The translations under genes and the position numbers were made by a program. Below are positions 28,907 to 39,597 of a stretch of 64,000 nucleotides of DNA, in pieces (within the stretch, counting starts at the first letter, position 1; the number at the start of each line of letters is the position of its first letter). Location of the stretch: the NCBI GenBank assembly GCA_000818945.1, contig KN805381.1, positions 102,847 through 166,846 of the forward strand. Direction: 5' to 3'. The notes under the pieces were generated by a model. That model saw only the letters and a list, made by a program, of their open reading frames with translations. It ran no database searches and had not been told where the DNA came from. Source of the stretch: Schizochytrium sp. CCTCC M209059. Its lineage: Eukaryota; Sar; Bigyra; Thraustochytrida; Thraustochytriidae.

Positions 28907-30362
28907 CGTACTTCGAGGTCCTTCTTTCTTCAACGCTGTTAGTCTTTCCGCGAATTCTCCCGCCTTTCTTCACAGGGCATAGGCCATCTCCTTTTGTCCA
29001 CTTTTGCGCGTCCGCACCAGCACCAGCCACAGGTTGAGTGGCATACGCAGGTAGCAAAAATTGATGCGTCCCAGGGGCACTTTAGAAGTATAGGAGTGCT
29101 ATGTGGTAGTATCACCATGTTACGCTTCACGATGCATGAATTCAAGCGACACAAAGTACCCCCCTGCGACGGTGCGATGGCGCGTCACCAAAGACCTGCG
29201 TGTGATGATGCGTTACCCAGGTGCGCTCACAGTCAGGACGAAGTATTTCTGCTTTTCCGAAGCAGAACTGCAACTTCGGCACGTCCGGCGCGGGCGCGAC
29301 GACGGCAGCGAGTATGCGTCTGCCAAGGAGCAGCAGCAGGTGACGGGCCTACCCAGGTCGCTGCGAAGACCAGGGCCGGCTCGCGGTGAGGACGCAACCA
29401 CGGGGTGGAGGAGGAATGCCCACCGGTGCATGAAAGTGGCATCGGGCGAGTCGAGAAATATTCGGCAAGCGAGGCAGGCTGCTTGTTTGTGATGCTATGT
29501 TGCCAACAAACATACCTACTTTGACAGGGCACGGTGGTGCTTTCTCTGAGCGCGCGAGATTTCATCCTCGTGTTTTTCCTCTGCGCCAAACGGTATCTCG
29601 CAGCACGCGCGCGCGCGGACGCCCCGATCGTATTACTTTTGGCGCAATTATTGGCTTTCCCCAAGTTGCGTTATTTTGCTTTGGCTTTCGCAAACTATGC
29701 TTTTCCAATATTCACCAATGGTCACAGAGGCAGCAGAAAAGGAATTCGTTCTCCTCTCGAGAATTCATCTGTCGAGGCGATCCTTTTCTAAACGGTGTGT
29801 CTCATCTTCAAGTGCTTCTATTGAATGTTTCTTTGCGACGCAAGCACCTGCATTTCGTTTGGGTGACTTGCGCCTGCTTCAAGATGCTTGGGGGCATCTC
29901 TCTCTCTCTCTCTCTCTCTCCCAATCTGTCGTTGATTGCTCGCAACCCTTCCTTCGTTGTTTTACAGGCAAGCAGCATGCAAAAATCGGAGGCACTGTAT
30001 TTTGTGGTGAATGTTGGGTATCGCAAAATAGAGTTATAACTGAAAAGGGGTTGAAGATGCCGAGGGCCGTGCTATGCTTTTCATACATCACGTGTTCGAT
30101 CCATGAAAGAGCAAAGAAACCCAACAACCGTGCGGACTTAAAAAGCGAGGCGCCACACAGCTTGCTGAGGTATTCTGCAGACCGGGCAGAAATTAGGAAC
30201 AGAAAAAGCAACGTAGGGAGGGGAGCGACCCGAAGGCCAAACGAGGTGCAAGCAGGCAATGAAGGGGAAACAGCAGACTTGCTGGCTGTCTCATTCTCCC
30301 ATGCCCAGCATCGCGGACGGAGAGGGCTCGCCATTCCGAAAGTGCGCTTATTGATTCCACGC

Positions 30363-32087
30363 TTAGACGGAAGGGTTGGGGGCATGCTTGAAGCGGTCCA
30401 TGCCCATGGAGGTGTCAGCAGCGCGGCAGGTGAAGATCTGCATGGTCTGCTTGAAGTTGCGCGCATAGAACTCGCTGAGGGTGCCGTGGCCCTTGTTGGC
30501 GTTGCCGCCCTTCTCGTAGGCAAAGACCTTGCGGAGGTCCTCCATGGAGAGACCCTTGGTCTCGGGCTGGAGGAAGATGACCGTGGGAACAGTGACAACA
30601 AGGTTGAGGCCAACGCAAATGAACATCATGGCCTGGAGGCTGGTGGCACTGTACATGGCAAGGTAGCCAACGTCGCCGAGGACGATGTTGGTGAAGATGT
30701 TGGAGCTGACGGAGAAGGACATGCCGACACCACGGAGGCGGAGCGGGTAGGCCTCCGAGGGCACGACCCAGCCGAGCGGGCCGAGGGTGCAGGCAAAGAC
30801 GATCTGGAAGAGGAAGACCATGGCAACGCAGAAGAGCTGGACCGAGCGGGTCTTGCTGTCAGCATCCGTGACGTTGACGTCGACGCCCGTGCCGACAATG
30901 ACAATGCCAATGAGGAAGAAGGCAACAACGGTGAAGAAGGTGCCCCAGACGGTGAGGAACTTGCGGCCCATGCGGTCAATAAGCGGGAGGGCAATGAAGG
31001 TAGCCATCACGTTGACAGCCTTGAGTCCAAGATCGTAGGTGAAGGGGTCGAGATCGAGCGAGTTGAAGAGGGTGGTGGCGTAAGACATGAAGAAGTTGAC
31101 GCCGGTGACGTTCTGGGAGAAGGCGACGCCAGCACCGCAGAGAAGCGAAGGGAGGTTCTCGCGCTGGAAGAGCTCGCCAAAGGTACCCTGTCCGACGGAC
31201 TCTTCGGCATCGACCTCGGCGCGGATCTGGTTCATCTCGTAGGAGACGGCCTTGTCGGCTTCCGGGGTGCCGGCAGCAAGCTTGCGAAGGGCAGTCTCGG
31301 CCTCGTCGTGGCGGCCCATCTTGATGAGCCAGCGAGGGGACTCGGGAAGCACAGTCACGGTAAGGAGAATGATGAGGGCACAGGGGATGCACTGCAGGGC
31401 AATGCCGAGGCGCCAGCCCCACTCGACGTCCTCCATGCGCTCGTTGTAGATGGCCATGATGAAGATACCGATGGTGATGGCGAGCTGGAAGAAGGTGATG
31501 GACTTACCACGCCACTCGGCGGGGGCGAGCTCGGCGGTGTAGACAGGAGCCATGGTGAGGATGAAGCCGTTGCCGATGCCACCGACGGCGCGGCCGAGGA
31601 TGACGCTCTCCCAAGCAAAGTCCGGGCTGATGAGACCGGCGAGGACCTGCCAGATGGAGCCTGCGAGGAAGATGGCAGCGGCAAGGTTGATGACCAGCTT
31701 GCGGCCGAGGCGATCAGTGATGTAGCCGGCAAAAGGTGCGCCTACGAGGGTGGCGATGTGGAAAATGTAGGTGAACTGGGAGATCTGGTTCGTGGTCTCG
31801 TCCGAGTCCTTTTGGCCGGGCTCGAGGACAGGGATGCCCATCTCCTGGCGGAAGTAGCGGTTCGACATGGTTGCGGCGGTACCAATATCAAGACCGAAGA
31901 TCATGCCACCGAGAATGGCGGCGAGGAGGATGAGGAGCGTGTACGCGTTGAGCTTGCGCTGCGGCGCATCGCTGGGGAGAGGCGAGACCTCGGCGGGAGT
32001 GACGTTGCCGGTGGTCGGCTTCTTGTTGACACCCGGCTGTGCGGCCGTGATGTCCATGGACGTGTTATCGTCCTCTTGGCCCAGCAT
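30363..32087 (-). CDS. MFS sugar transporter, paralogue 2
   Basis: This 574-residue sugar porter has the same layout as the copies at 23011 and 53696: GLDIGTA in helix 1, DRLGRKL after helix 2, PESPRWL, QNVTGVN in helix 7, DRMGRKF and QPETKGL. It differs most in the helix 10-11 region, where WVVPSEAYPLRLRG replaces the WVVPPESFSLRLRG of the other two, and SVSSNIFTN replaces CVSMN-FTN. This makes it the more distant member of the trio. It is probably a plasma-membrane hexose transporter; the sugar and coupling ion are not readable. The ATG at 32087 starts MLGQEDDNTS, similar to the MLDQHDEGNNTS start of paralogue 1. The gene is intronless and oriented as paralogue 1, 5.6 kb away. Confidence 0.93.
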   Translation of the reverse strand: MLGQEDDNTSMDITAAQPGVNKKPTTGNVTPAEVSPLPSDAPQRKLNAYTLLILLAAILGGMIFGLDIGTAATMSNRYFRQEMGIPVLEPGQKDSDETTNQISQFTYIFHIATLVGAPFAGYITDRLGRKLVINLAAAIFLAGSIWQVLAGLISPDFAWESVILGRAVGGIGNGFILTMAPVYTAELAPAEWRGKSITFFQLAITIGIFIMAIYNERMEDVEWGWRLGIALQCIPCALIILLTVTVLPESPRWLIKMGRHDEAETALRKLAAGTPEADKAVSYEMNQIRAEVDAEESVGQGTFGELFQRENLPSLLCGAGVAFSQNVTGVNFFMSYATTLFNSLDLDPFTYDLGLKAVNVMATFIALPLIDRMGRKFLTVWGTFFTVVAFFLIGIVIVGTGVDVNVTDADSKTRSVQLFCVAMVFLFQIVFACTLGPLGWVVPSEAYPLRLRGVGMSFSVSSNIFTNIVLGDVGYLAMYSATSLQAMMFICVGLNLVVTVPTVIFLQPETKGLSMEDLRKVFAYEKGGNANKGHGTLSEFYARNFKQTMQIFTCRAADTSMGMDRFKHAPNPSV

Positions 32088-32345
32088 GGTTGCTGTAGTT
32101 TAGTTTGTTCGGCTGCTCTGCTCTGCTCGCTCAATCGATCGATCGATTGATTGATTGATTGATTCGGGTTTGCTTGCTCTGTTCGAGCGTCTTGGTTGGG
32201 GGCTGTTTGGGGTTTGCTTTGCCCGGGTTGGTTGGGCCCGGCTTTGGCTTCGGCTCTTGCTCCTGCTTGTTTGCTTTCGTTTGTTTCTTTGTTTGTCCCG
32301 ACTCCAAGGCAGCAGCAGCTGCTGCAGCCAGCTAGCCAGCCAGCC

Positions 32346-32375
32346 AGCCAGCAAGCAAGTAAAGCAAGCAAGCAA
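32346..32375 (-). promoter_or_regulatory. Candidate element shared upstream of MFS 1 and MFS 2
   Basis: GCAAGTAAAGCAAG (plus-strand sense), about 270 bp before the MFS 2 start, matches the sequence upstream of MFS 1. It sits in a CAAG-rich run. Confidence 0.3.
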
Positions 32376-33736
32376 GTGCCAACCAAGCCTGGGCTAGCCT
32401 GGCCCGGCCCGTGGAGAGGCGACAAAGGCACGCCCGCGACCCGTCCCCCCTGGTCCCTACTGGGAACATTCTCCCGCCGCTGGACAGTGCGTCTCTGTCC
32501 CCTCCTTGCTTCCGGCTACCTTTTTTCTTTCTTTCCCTTTTCTTTCTTTTTTCTTTTCTTTCCGTCCAAGCTTTTGCACGCAGCACAGACGCGGGAAAGA
32601 AAGTCGGGTGGAGTGGCTGCTGCTCCTCGCGCAGGGGAAGGGAGGTAGGGAGGGTCCTCCTCATTTCCGTTGGGTCTGTCTGTCTGTCTGTCTGACCTGT
32701 TTGCCTCGTGCGCCCTTTTCTCCCTCCCTCGCTCCACTTTCCGGCACTTCTCCCGCCGTTCTTCCCAACGAACCGACCGGCGTGCGCGGCTGCGCTGACT
32801 TCCTTTTCTTTTCTTCCTCCCCGGCTTCCACTTCTTCCTACCTGGCCGCGCCTTCCAAGCCGCCCGCTCCCTCTTTTCCCTTCAAGTCGCATCGCCTGCG
32901 TGCAGCTTCGCTGGCTCGTCCGAGGCTGCGCTCAGCTGCAGCCGCCTGCGGCAGCAGCAGCAGCAGCAGCTGCATGATCGCGAGGCGCAGCCGCCCGCAC
33001 GCTCCGCTCGTCTGCGCAAACTGGACTCTGCAGCCCCTTCGCGAGCGCGAGTCCACTCGCTCCAGGCAGCCAGCCAAAACCGGCCGGGACACGGAGCCTC
33101 CGTCCCCGACAGCCACTTTCTTTTTTCTTTTCTTTTCTTTCTTTTTCTTTTTCTCCCCTTCCGACTGCTTTGGAAGGAGGCCAAGGTCAAGTTTTCTTCG
33201 AGCTCAATCAAGCTGGACGCGCTCGGCCTGAGCTCATCGTGATCCGCTTCAACCAACCGAGCAACCAACCGATCAACCGAGCAAAGCAAGCTCTTTGCTT
33301 GCTCGGCTGCTCGGCTCGCTCTCGGACGCGGGCTGCAGCGGGCGCGGGCGGCGGCGAATGTCGGGCGCGAGTGGCGGAGCTTGGGCCGGCTCGGGCGTTT
33401 TTCTCGGCGCGGCTGCCTGGCGTCCACGAGCTGCGCCGCTCGGGACGACCTCGCCACGTCCCCGCGGGATGTTTTTCAGAATCCCGCGCTGCTTGCTGCT
33501 GCTTTTCTCTCCTCCTCCTCCTCCTTCTTCTTCTTCTTCTTCTTTTTCTTCTTCGTGGGCTGGCTTGCTTCCGGCGAACGTCAGTCAGCTGCAGCTGCTG
33601 CCAAGCTGGCTGCACTTTGGTCAGTCGGCCGCGGGCCCGTGCCACCGTCCGTCGCTCGAGCTGTCGATCCTCGCGCGATGCGATGCGGTGCGATGCATGC
33701 GTGCACGGGGTCCACGTTCGCGGCATCGTTTTCTTC

Positions 33737-33770
33737 GCATGGCATGGCATGGCATGGCATGGCATGGCAT
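33737..33770. repeat. (GCATG)n microsatellite
   Basis: About six pentanucleotide units. Confidence 0.9.
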
Positions 33771-34942
33771 CGCTTCACAGCGCAGGGCACCGTCAAAATC
33801 ATCGCAGGGCACCGTCGACAGCATCGACGTCGAAGAATGCATCGCTCGCTCGCTCGCTCGCACTGCACAATCTGTAGCAGTCAGAATGCGCCGCGCGATC
33901 TTCGTTGCGCCGCAGCCGCCCGCCCTCGGCTTCGCCCGCCCCGCTCTCCTCGGGCGATTGTCTGCACCGGCCCCGCGGTCGTGCCGCCTCGCTCGCGCCC
34001 CAAGCTCGCCCAGCCAAGCAGGGCAAGCCGCCCGGCATTCGCCCGCCGCGCCCTCCCGGCGCAGCGCATCCTGGACCGCAACTAGGCATGCATCCAGGTG
34101 CGGTGGACCGCGCGAGGCCGCGCTTGCGCGATCGATCCCGCTGGTCTCCTCGCGCGGGCCCGAAACTACGGCGCGCCAATCCCACCCACCCGCCGGGGCG
34201 GGCGAGAGATACCACCAGGCAGCGGCGGAGGAGAGGGAAGGGCGCGATCCGCACCGCTCGGCCTCGCCAGTGCTGGCGGGCTGGCGCGGGTCGCGTGGGT
34301 GGGCGGATGGATCTTTTCTTTTTCCTGCTGCTGCTGCTGCTTGATGGGGAGGGACGAGGGAGGGGGCTGGAGCGGCGCTGCGTACGCCACCGGGAAGCCC
34401 CGGTCGACGCCTGCGAGACGCCGCTCCGGCCGCTGCGCGAGGGCGGGGGGCCCGGGCGCGTGCGTGCGTGGATGTGCATGCGTGCGGGGGTGGACGCGCG
34501 GAGGCGAGGAGCGCGGGGGAGCCGCGGCCGGGCTCGAGGAGCGAGCGAGGGCGGCTTGCGGAGCCGCGAGGGAAAGGCCGCAGAGGCACCGCTTGGAGGC
34601 GCGCACCCACAACGCAGGGGACTCCCACTCGGTGAGAGGTGAGAGGATGGCCCCGCACTCACAGATGCGTGTGGGCTCTTTCATACCCCTGGAAAGACGG
34701 GGGTGAATGCGTGCGGAGGGGGGCAGGGGAGACTCAGGCGGCGCCGGGTTCTTTCTCACAAAATCGCATCATCGCACGCCGACGATTCGCCGAGCAAGAT
34801 CCGAATTCCCTCGCAAGATCTCCCCTCCCTCTTTCGTTCAACCTCAACTCTTCCTCGCTCGTCCGTCCGGCCAATTGCAGCGAAGTTGCGCCGCCACACT
34901 CCGTTGCAGGCGCGCGCGCTCTTTGCAGTGTCACAAGCTTTT

Positions 34943-34987
34943 CTTGCCTTGCCTTGCCTTGCCTTGCCTTGCCTTGACTTGACTTGT
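34943..34987. repeat. (CTTGC)n/(CTTGA)n pentanucleotide repeat
   Basis: About eight pentanucleotide units. Related CTTGC/GCAAG runs occur at several other places in the window. Confidence 0.9.
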
Positions 34988-35016
34988 CTACCCAACTTGC
35001 TCTCTTTCGGCGCCCC

Positions 35017-35054
35017 TTTCTTCTTCTTCTTCTTCTTCTTCTTCTTCTTCTTCA
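35017..35054. repeat. (TTC)n microsatellite
   Basis: About 12 TTC units. Confidence 0.95.
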
Positions 35055-38000
35055 TTAGTTATACTCAGTCTGTCTTTCTTCAAGTTAAAAGGGGCCGGCC
35101 GAAGACCCCGAGTCCCAGTCTGTCTGTGAGTCCGAGTTCGAGTCCGCAGCCAGGTCTGTCCTGCAGCTGCTTGCAACGCAACGCAACGCAACCAGCAGGG
35201 AGGCTCCGTCTGAAGTCGCGGGACGAGCTCCTCCAGGTCGTGGCCTCTGAGGGACTCTCGTCTTCGGCCGGTCAAGACTCGCGCTGCGTATTCTTGGCCT
35301 TGGTCTTCGGAAAACTCGAGACCCGAAGCGCCTCGCGAGGCCGCCTGTGCGACGACGGTGTGGACGCTCCCAGCCAGTCGTGGACGCGGCGCCCATGCGT
35401 ATAACCTTCGACGCTGTCCACACAGTCATGCATATCACCACCCGAGAAGCGGCAGAAGACCAAGTCAAGGAAGGCCGGCCGCGTCCGACATTCGAAGAAC
35501 GAAACAACCAAAACCGAAGAAAACGCCCGCCGTTGCTGCGCTTCTCCATCCTTCCGGCCGGCCACGGCTGCTGCTGCTGCTGCTGCTGCTTGCCGTTTCC
35601 GCCTCGCTTGATGCGCGTGACCCGGCCTTCTTTCTTCCTCGCACCTTTTTCGCCCTCCCTCCGAGGCTCGCTCTCCCTGCTCTTCTCCTCTCCTCTCCTC
35701 TCCTCTCCCCTTCTCTCCTCCACCGTGAACTCGCCTCAGCTCCGGAACAGGAAGCAAGGGCACGTGGCAGGTATCAGCCAGAATTCCCGCCGCCGCACTG
35801 AACCCCTAACTCCTCAGCCCGGGCGCTTGTCGGTACTTCCAGCCCACTGCGGGGAGATCTACCACAGCGCGTGCAAATGTGGTGGCTGTAGGGTCCCCGC
35901 GCGTCCCAGCGGCCGGCAGGAGTGAGTGGGACGGATGGCGTCGCTGAGAATGCGAAAAGGGCGGCGAGGAAGGAGGTGCCGGGGGCGAGCGGGCGGGCGT
36001 ACCTTGTAGAGTGCGCGGGCGTGCGGGAACGGATCGTGCGTAAGTGCGCGCAGGCGCGCTCAGACGGCGTGAAGCGAAGATGACCGATTGATCGGTCGAG
36101 AGGATGAATGGAAGAACATTGGACAAAGCGTTGGCCTTGCTCGCACTTATTCATCTTTCATGCATCAATCACAAGTGATGCTCGATTGGTCGCTTTGGAG
36201 CGGAGGCGCGGCGTGAAAGCAGTGGTGTGGCGGCACGCGGGGTCAGATCTCAGAGCGAATCGCGGCAGGCTCCAGGGCGAAAGTGTAGCCTGAGCCTAGA
36301 TCACTGCAAGCAGCTCGTGAAGCTGGTGTCATATCATTCATCCTTCGCGGGAGCGATACACCGCGTGTCGGTGGATGAAAACGAGACTTGTGACAGCTGC
36401 CTGAAGAGGACACTGCGTGCAGTTCAAGTGCCAAGATGCAAGTGCTGAGATGCAGAAAGGGAATAAAAAAAATGGCGTCAAGCTCGCGCTGGCCAGGAAG
36501 GGAGGGACCAAAATCTGCGAGACTCGCGCCCGGCAAATGATCGAGCGGAGAAGAAATCCGGACCTGATCAAAGTGCCCAAAATCGTGATGGAATAACTTT
36601 ATCCTACATTCGCTAGATGAATGGTGGCAAAAATAACGGCAGCAGCCAGCAGGAGCGGGAGGGAATTACTCAAGTGAGCGAACGAACGGTGGTAGGCCAG
36701 TGTCTTGGTCAGGCAGGTTCATGCGTCACCACTGCGGACTGCAGGCCAAGAAAAGCTGTTGTGAGACGGGCAAGCAAGGAAGTGAGGCCTCGACTTCCAT
36801 CGTATAATAAAGTGACCCGAAAATGCGCCGTCAATCGCACCGAAAAACCCGTGCTGGGGCCGGCCGGGACGCCTGGCGGCAGTTCAGGTCAAGTCATGGA
36901 GGGCCGACGGCAGTCTCTAGAGGGAGAAGAGCCTCTTCCTGCATACGAAAGAAAGCAATTGAAGTCACACCGATCGACGTACGTGGCATGGCCGGCAGCG
37001 AAAGAAAACTACCTCTGTGAAAAAAAAGGAGAAACAATATTTCCTGGAATTGAGACTGCAAGCTATTGCAAGAACACAACGGTCGTTCCGAGCTTTCACA
37101 GACTTTGTGCAAGCTTCAAAGGGCTGTGCCATGCATTGTGCTGTGGCCGCAGAGAATAAATTAGCCATCAAAATGCTACCTGGCCGCATCGCTTCTTTTC
37201 GCTAGGCTCAGGGCCTACTTGCAGGCCAATATCGCAATATGGCATCATCGTTTAGCCATCCAACTTACTGTAGCGGCGCGAAAGTCTCGATCACGACCGG
37301 TCAATCGACAGCAATCTCTCTCCCAAAATTGGCAAGCCAATCGAACCCCAATGCTTCCTTCGGAACGCAAGCCTGCTTGGCTTATCTCCTTTGAATTTCT
37401 TCTTCAAAGAAAGGAATGAATTTTGGCCCCGTCGCCGCTCGCTCGTGCTTTGTTCGTCGCTTGTGCTGCATCAGCAAGAGCTAGCGAGCAAGCTAACCAG
37501 CCAGCCAGCCTCCATGGCCCCACGAGCACGAGCAACGAAAACTGTATCCGCCACGCTCAAGCGGGGGCTTGAAAGTGGCACTTGAGCGAGCACGCGAACC
37601 ATTGCGCTGGCCAGCCACCATGGGCACTGCCAGCTTTAGCTCGCAAGAAAAGGCATTTCAAGATTCCAAAAGGTGCCCCCAGAAGCAGCAGCTGCAGCAG
37701 GTATCGCGCCATGACTCTTCCTCATGAGCTGGCCGATTGCGAACGTACCCGTCCCTCCCGATTATTCTCCTCGTGTCCCGTGTGGCCGGCTTTTAAACGA
37801 GTGTGAAACTGCCTTTGCCTTCCCAATCCAGCGAGTCCAAGACGGAAGCACGCGTGCAGTGCAGAAGTAATCGGAGACGGTCCACAAGTCGCCAGGCGCT
37901 ACGTTCTGTCCAGAGCAGAGGTGTGGGCACTCGCTCGTTCGAAGTCCGTCCACAGATTGATCGCCAAAGTTCCGAGCCGCAACCTCCTGCACGCGCCATA

Positions 38001-39597
38001 AGGACACCCGCTCCAGGTCATTGCACGAAACCGAATTCAATTTGACCCGCCGTGCTTTGAGAAATTGGCAGAACTTACATTTCCCCTTTTGTCGGCCCAG
38101 GTCCCGCTTTTCGCCCGATCATACACACCAGGCAAAATGCTTTCTAGTAGTCTGAGCGATGCATGCGAGTTGATAAGTGGTATACGAGGCTGCTTCATCG
38201 CGAACAGGCATCGCGATGCTTGATGCCCAATTCTCCCCAGGTTTTGATGGACGTAGCGGAGAGGATCGTTACCCGAGCCTTCTTGCTCGACTTGCCAGCT
38301 CTCGGTCGTCTGCCAAGAAGATGATGCTGATGATGACTCTCGCTCCTTCCTTGCCTCCTCACAGCTAGATTGCCAGCTAGCTGGCCTCTTTCAAGTTGCG
38401 CGCAACCGGCCCTTTGCTTCATTTGTTCATTCATATTTCTTGGGCCCCCGTACGCTCGATCGCGTTCATCTATTCTGTGCAAGAGTGCTCGTGCCATTGA
38501 CACGCTACATTTCATTCACGCAGATCGGCCTTTCATCCGCTAGGCCTACTGAATAAGGACGGGTCAAGCCTGTATCGTGGCCTCTGTTAGAACCTTTCAA
38601 GCCGCCCAATTGCTCGGGCCACGTACTTGCAGTTTCTTTCCTCATCATAATGGCCACAGTAACGGGAGCTTTGCATGGCCACAAGCTATTTGCGTTTCGC
38701 ACGTCCTTTCTGCGTTGCGCACGTAAAGTATGCTGACTTTGCGTTGCTTCGGTCGAGCGTTTTTCGGGCTCTACTGCTTGCAGAACCCCCTTTTGTGGCT
38801 TTCCAGCGAATTTGGTTGCGTCTGTTGCAGTTGTGTTCGTGGCATACAGGCTCCTTTACTATCCTCGCTCTCTCGCGCAATCGAAAGTGAGAATGGCATT
38901 GTAATCTCTCGAAAAGGAGGACAGTCCGTGCTGGCGGTATACCATGAAGAACGCGACTGAATGAAAAGAGCAGGTTCGACGGGTTTAACCCCTTATTCGG
39001 TTCAAAAAGTATCGCTGTCCGGTCACAAGGACTCGAGATGTTGTGTTGGGCAATAACATGAACTGCTGTGTTGTTGATGGTGAGGTGAAGATGGCCTTTT
39101 TATGGGAGAAAATGGTGCTGTCGTTCAAATGGGGGGTTGAACAAGAGTTTTATGAATGACCTCAGGGCTGAACTCTGTTCTTGAAAGTCAGGAGGTGTAA
39201 TTGGCGGAGCCCAGCTCAGCAAGCAATGACTTCGCGTTGCACCTTAATTTTTGTTTTTGGCTCCACCAAATACGCCCCGTTTGACCTTGAAAAGCTCTCA
39301 ATCTGAATGTTGTATGTGAGAGTTAGCCTGTTTACAAGTCAGCTTGTCACATTTGACACAAGTTGTTAGCTGATCATCTTCAAAGTCAGCTTTCCTCTGC
39401 GTCGTCTTGTCTTGTCTGTCAAAGGAAGCGGTAAGAAACCAAACAAGCAAAGCAAGAATCATCAACAACAGCACACGATCGATTTATTCTCATTCCCTCA
39501 CTTCAGACGACAGCTCGCAAGGGCTTTTGCATTCATTGTTTGCCCAATTCTAAGCAAGCCAACCCTTTTTTTTCTTCTAAAATATAACCCTCGAAGG

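Larger units (their letters stand above)
24751..30362. other. Gene-poor region with simple repeats and an assembly gap
   Basis: This 5.6-kb stretch between MFS transporters 1 and 2 has no gene I can support. The left part (to about 28000) is GC-rich with many microsatellites; all long frames there are composition-driven. The right part (28290-30300) is closer to balanced composition and includes the gap with flanking direct repeats and a TC run (about 29897-29921). A short-intron gene could still hide here. Confidence 0.5.
32088..39597. other. Gene-poor 7.5-kb region
   Basis: The left half (32088-35900) is GC-rich and full of simple repeats: a GATC/GATT run (about 32133-32165), GTCT (about 32676-32694), GGCAT, CTTGC and CTT runs. 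The right half (36100-39590) is nearer balanced composition and shows no repeat or frame I can assign. Long frames around 33300-34700 overlap on both strands and look like artefacts. No gene is accepted. Confidence 0.5.

Noticed and set aside
33295..34706. Several overlapping open frames of 200-350 residues on both strands
   Set aside because: They overlap in many frames, are Arg/Ala/Pro/Ser-rich, and show no domain or conserved pattern; long chance frames are expected in GC-rich DNA.
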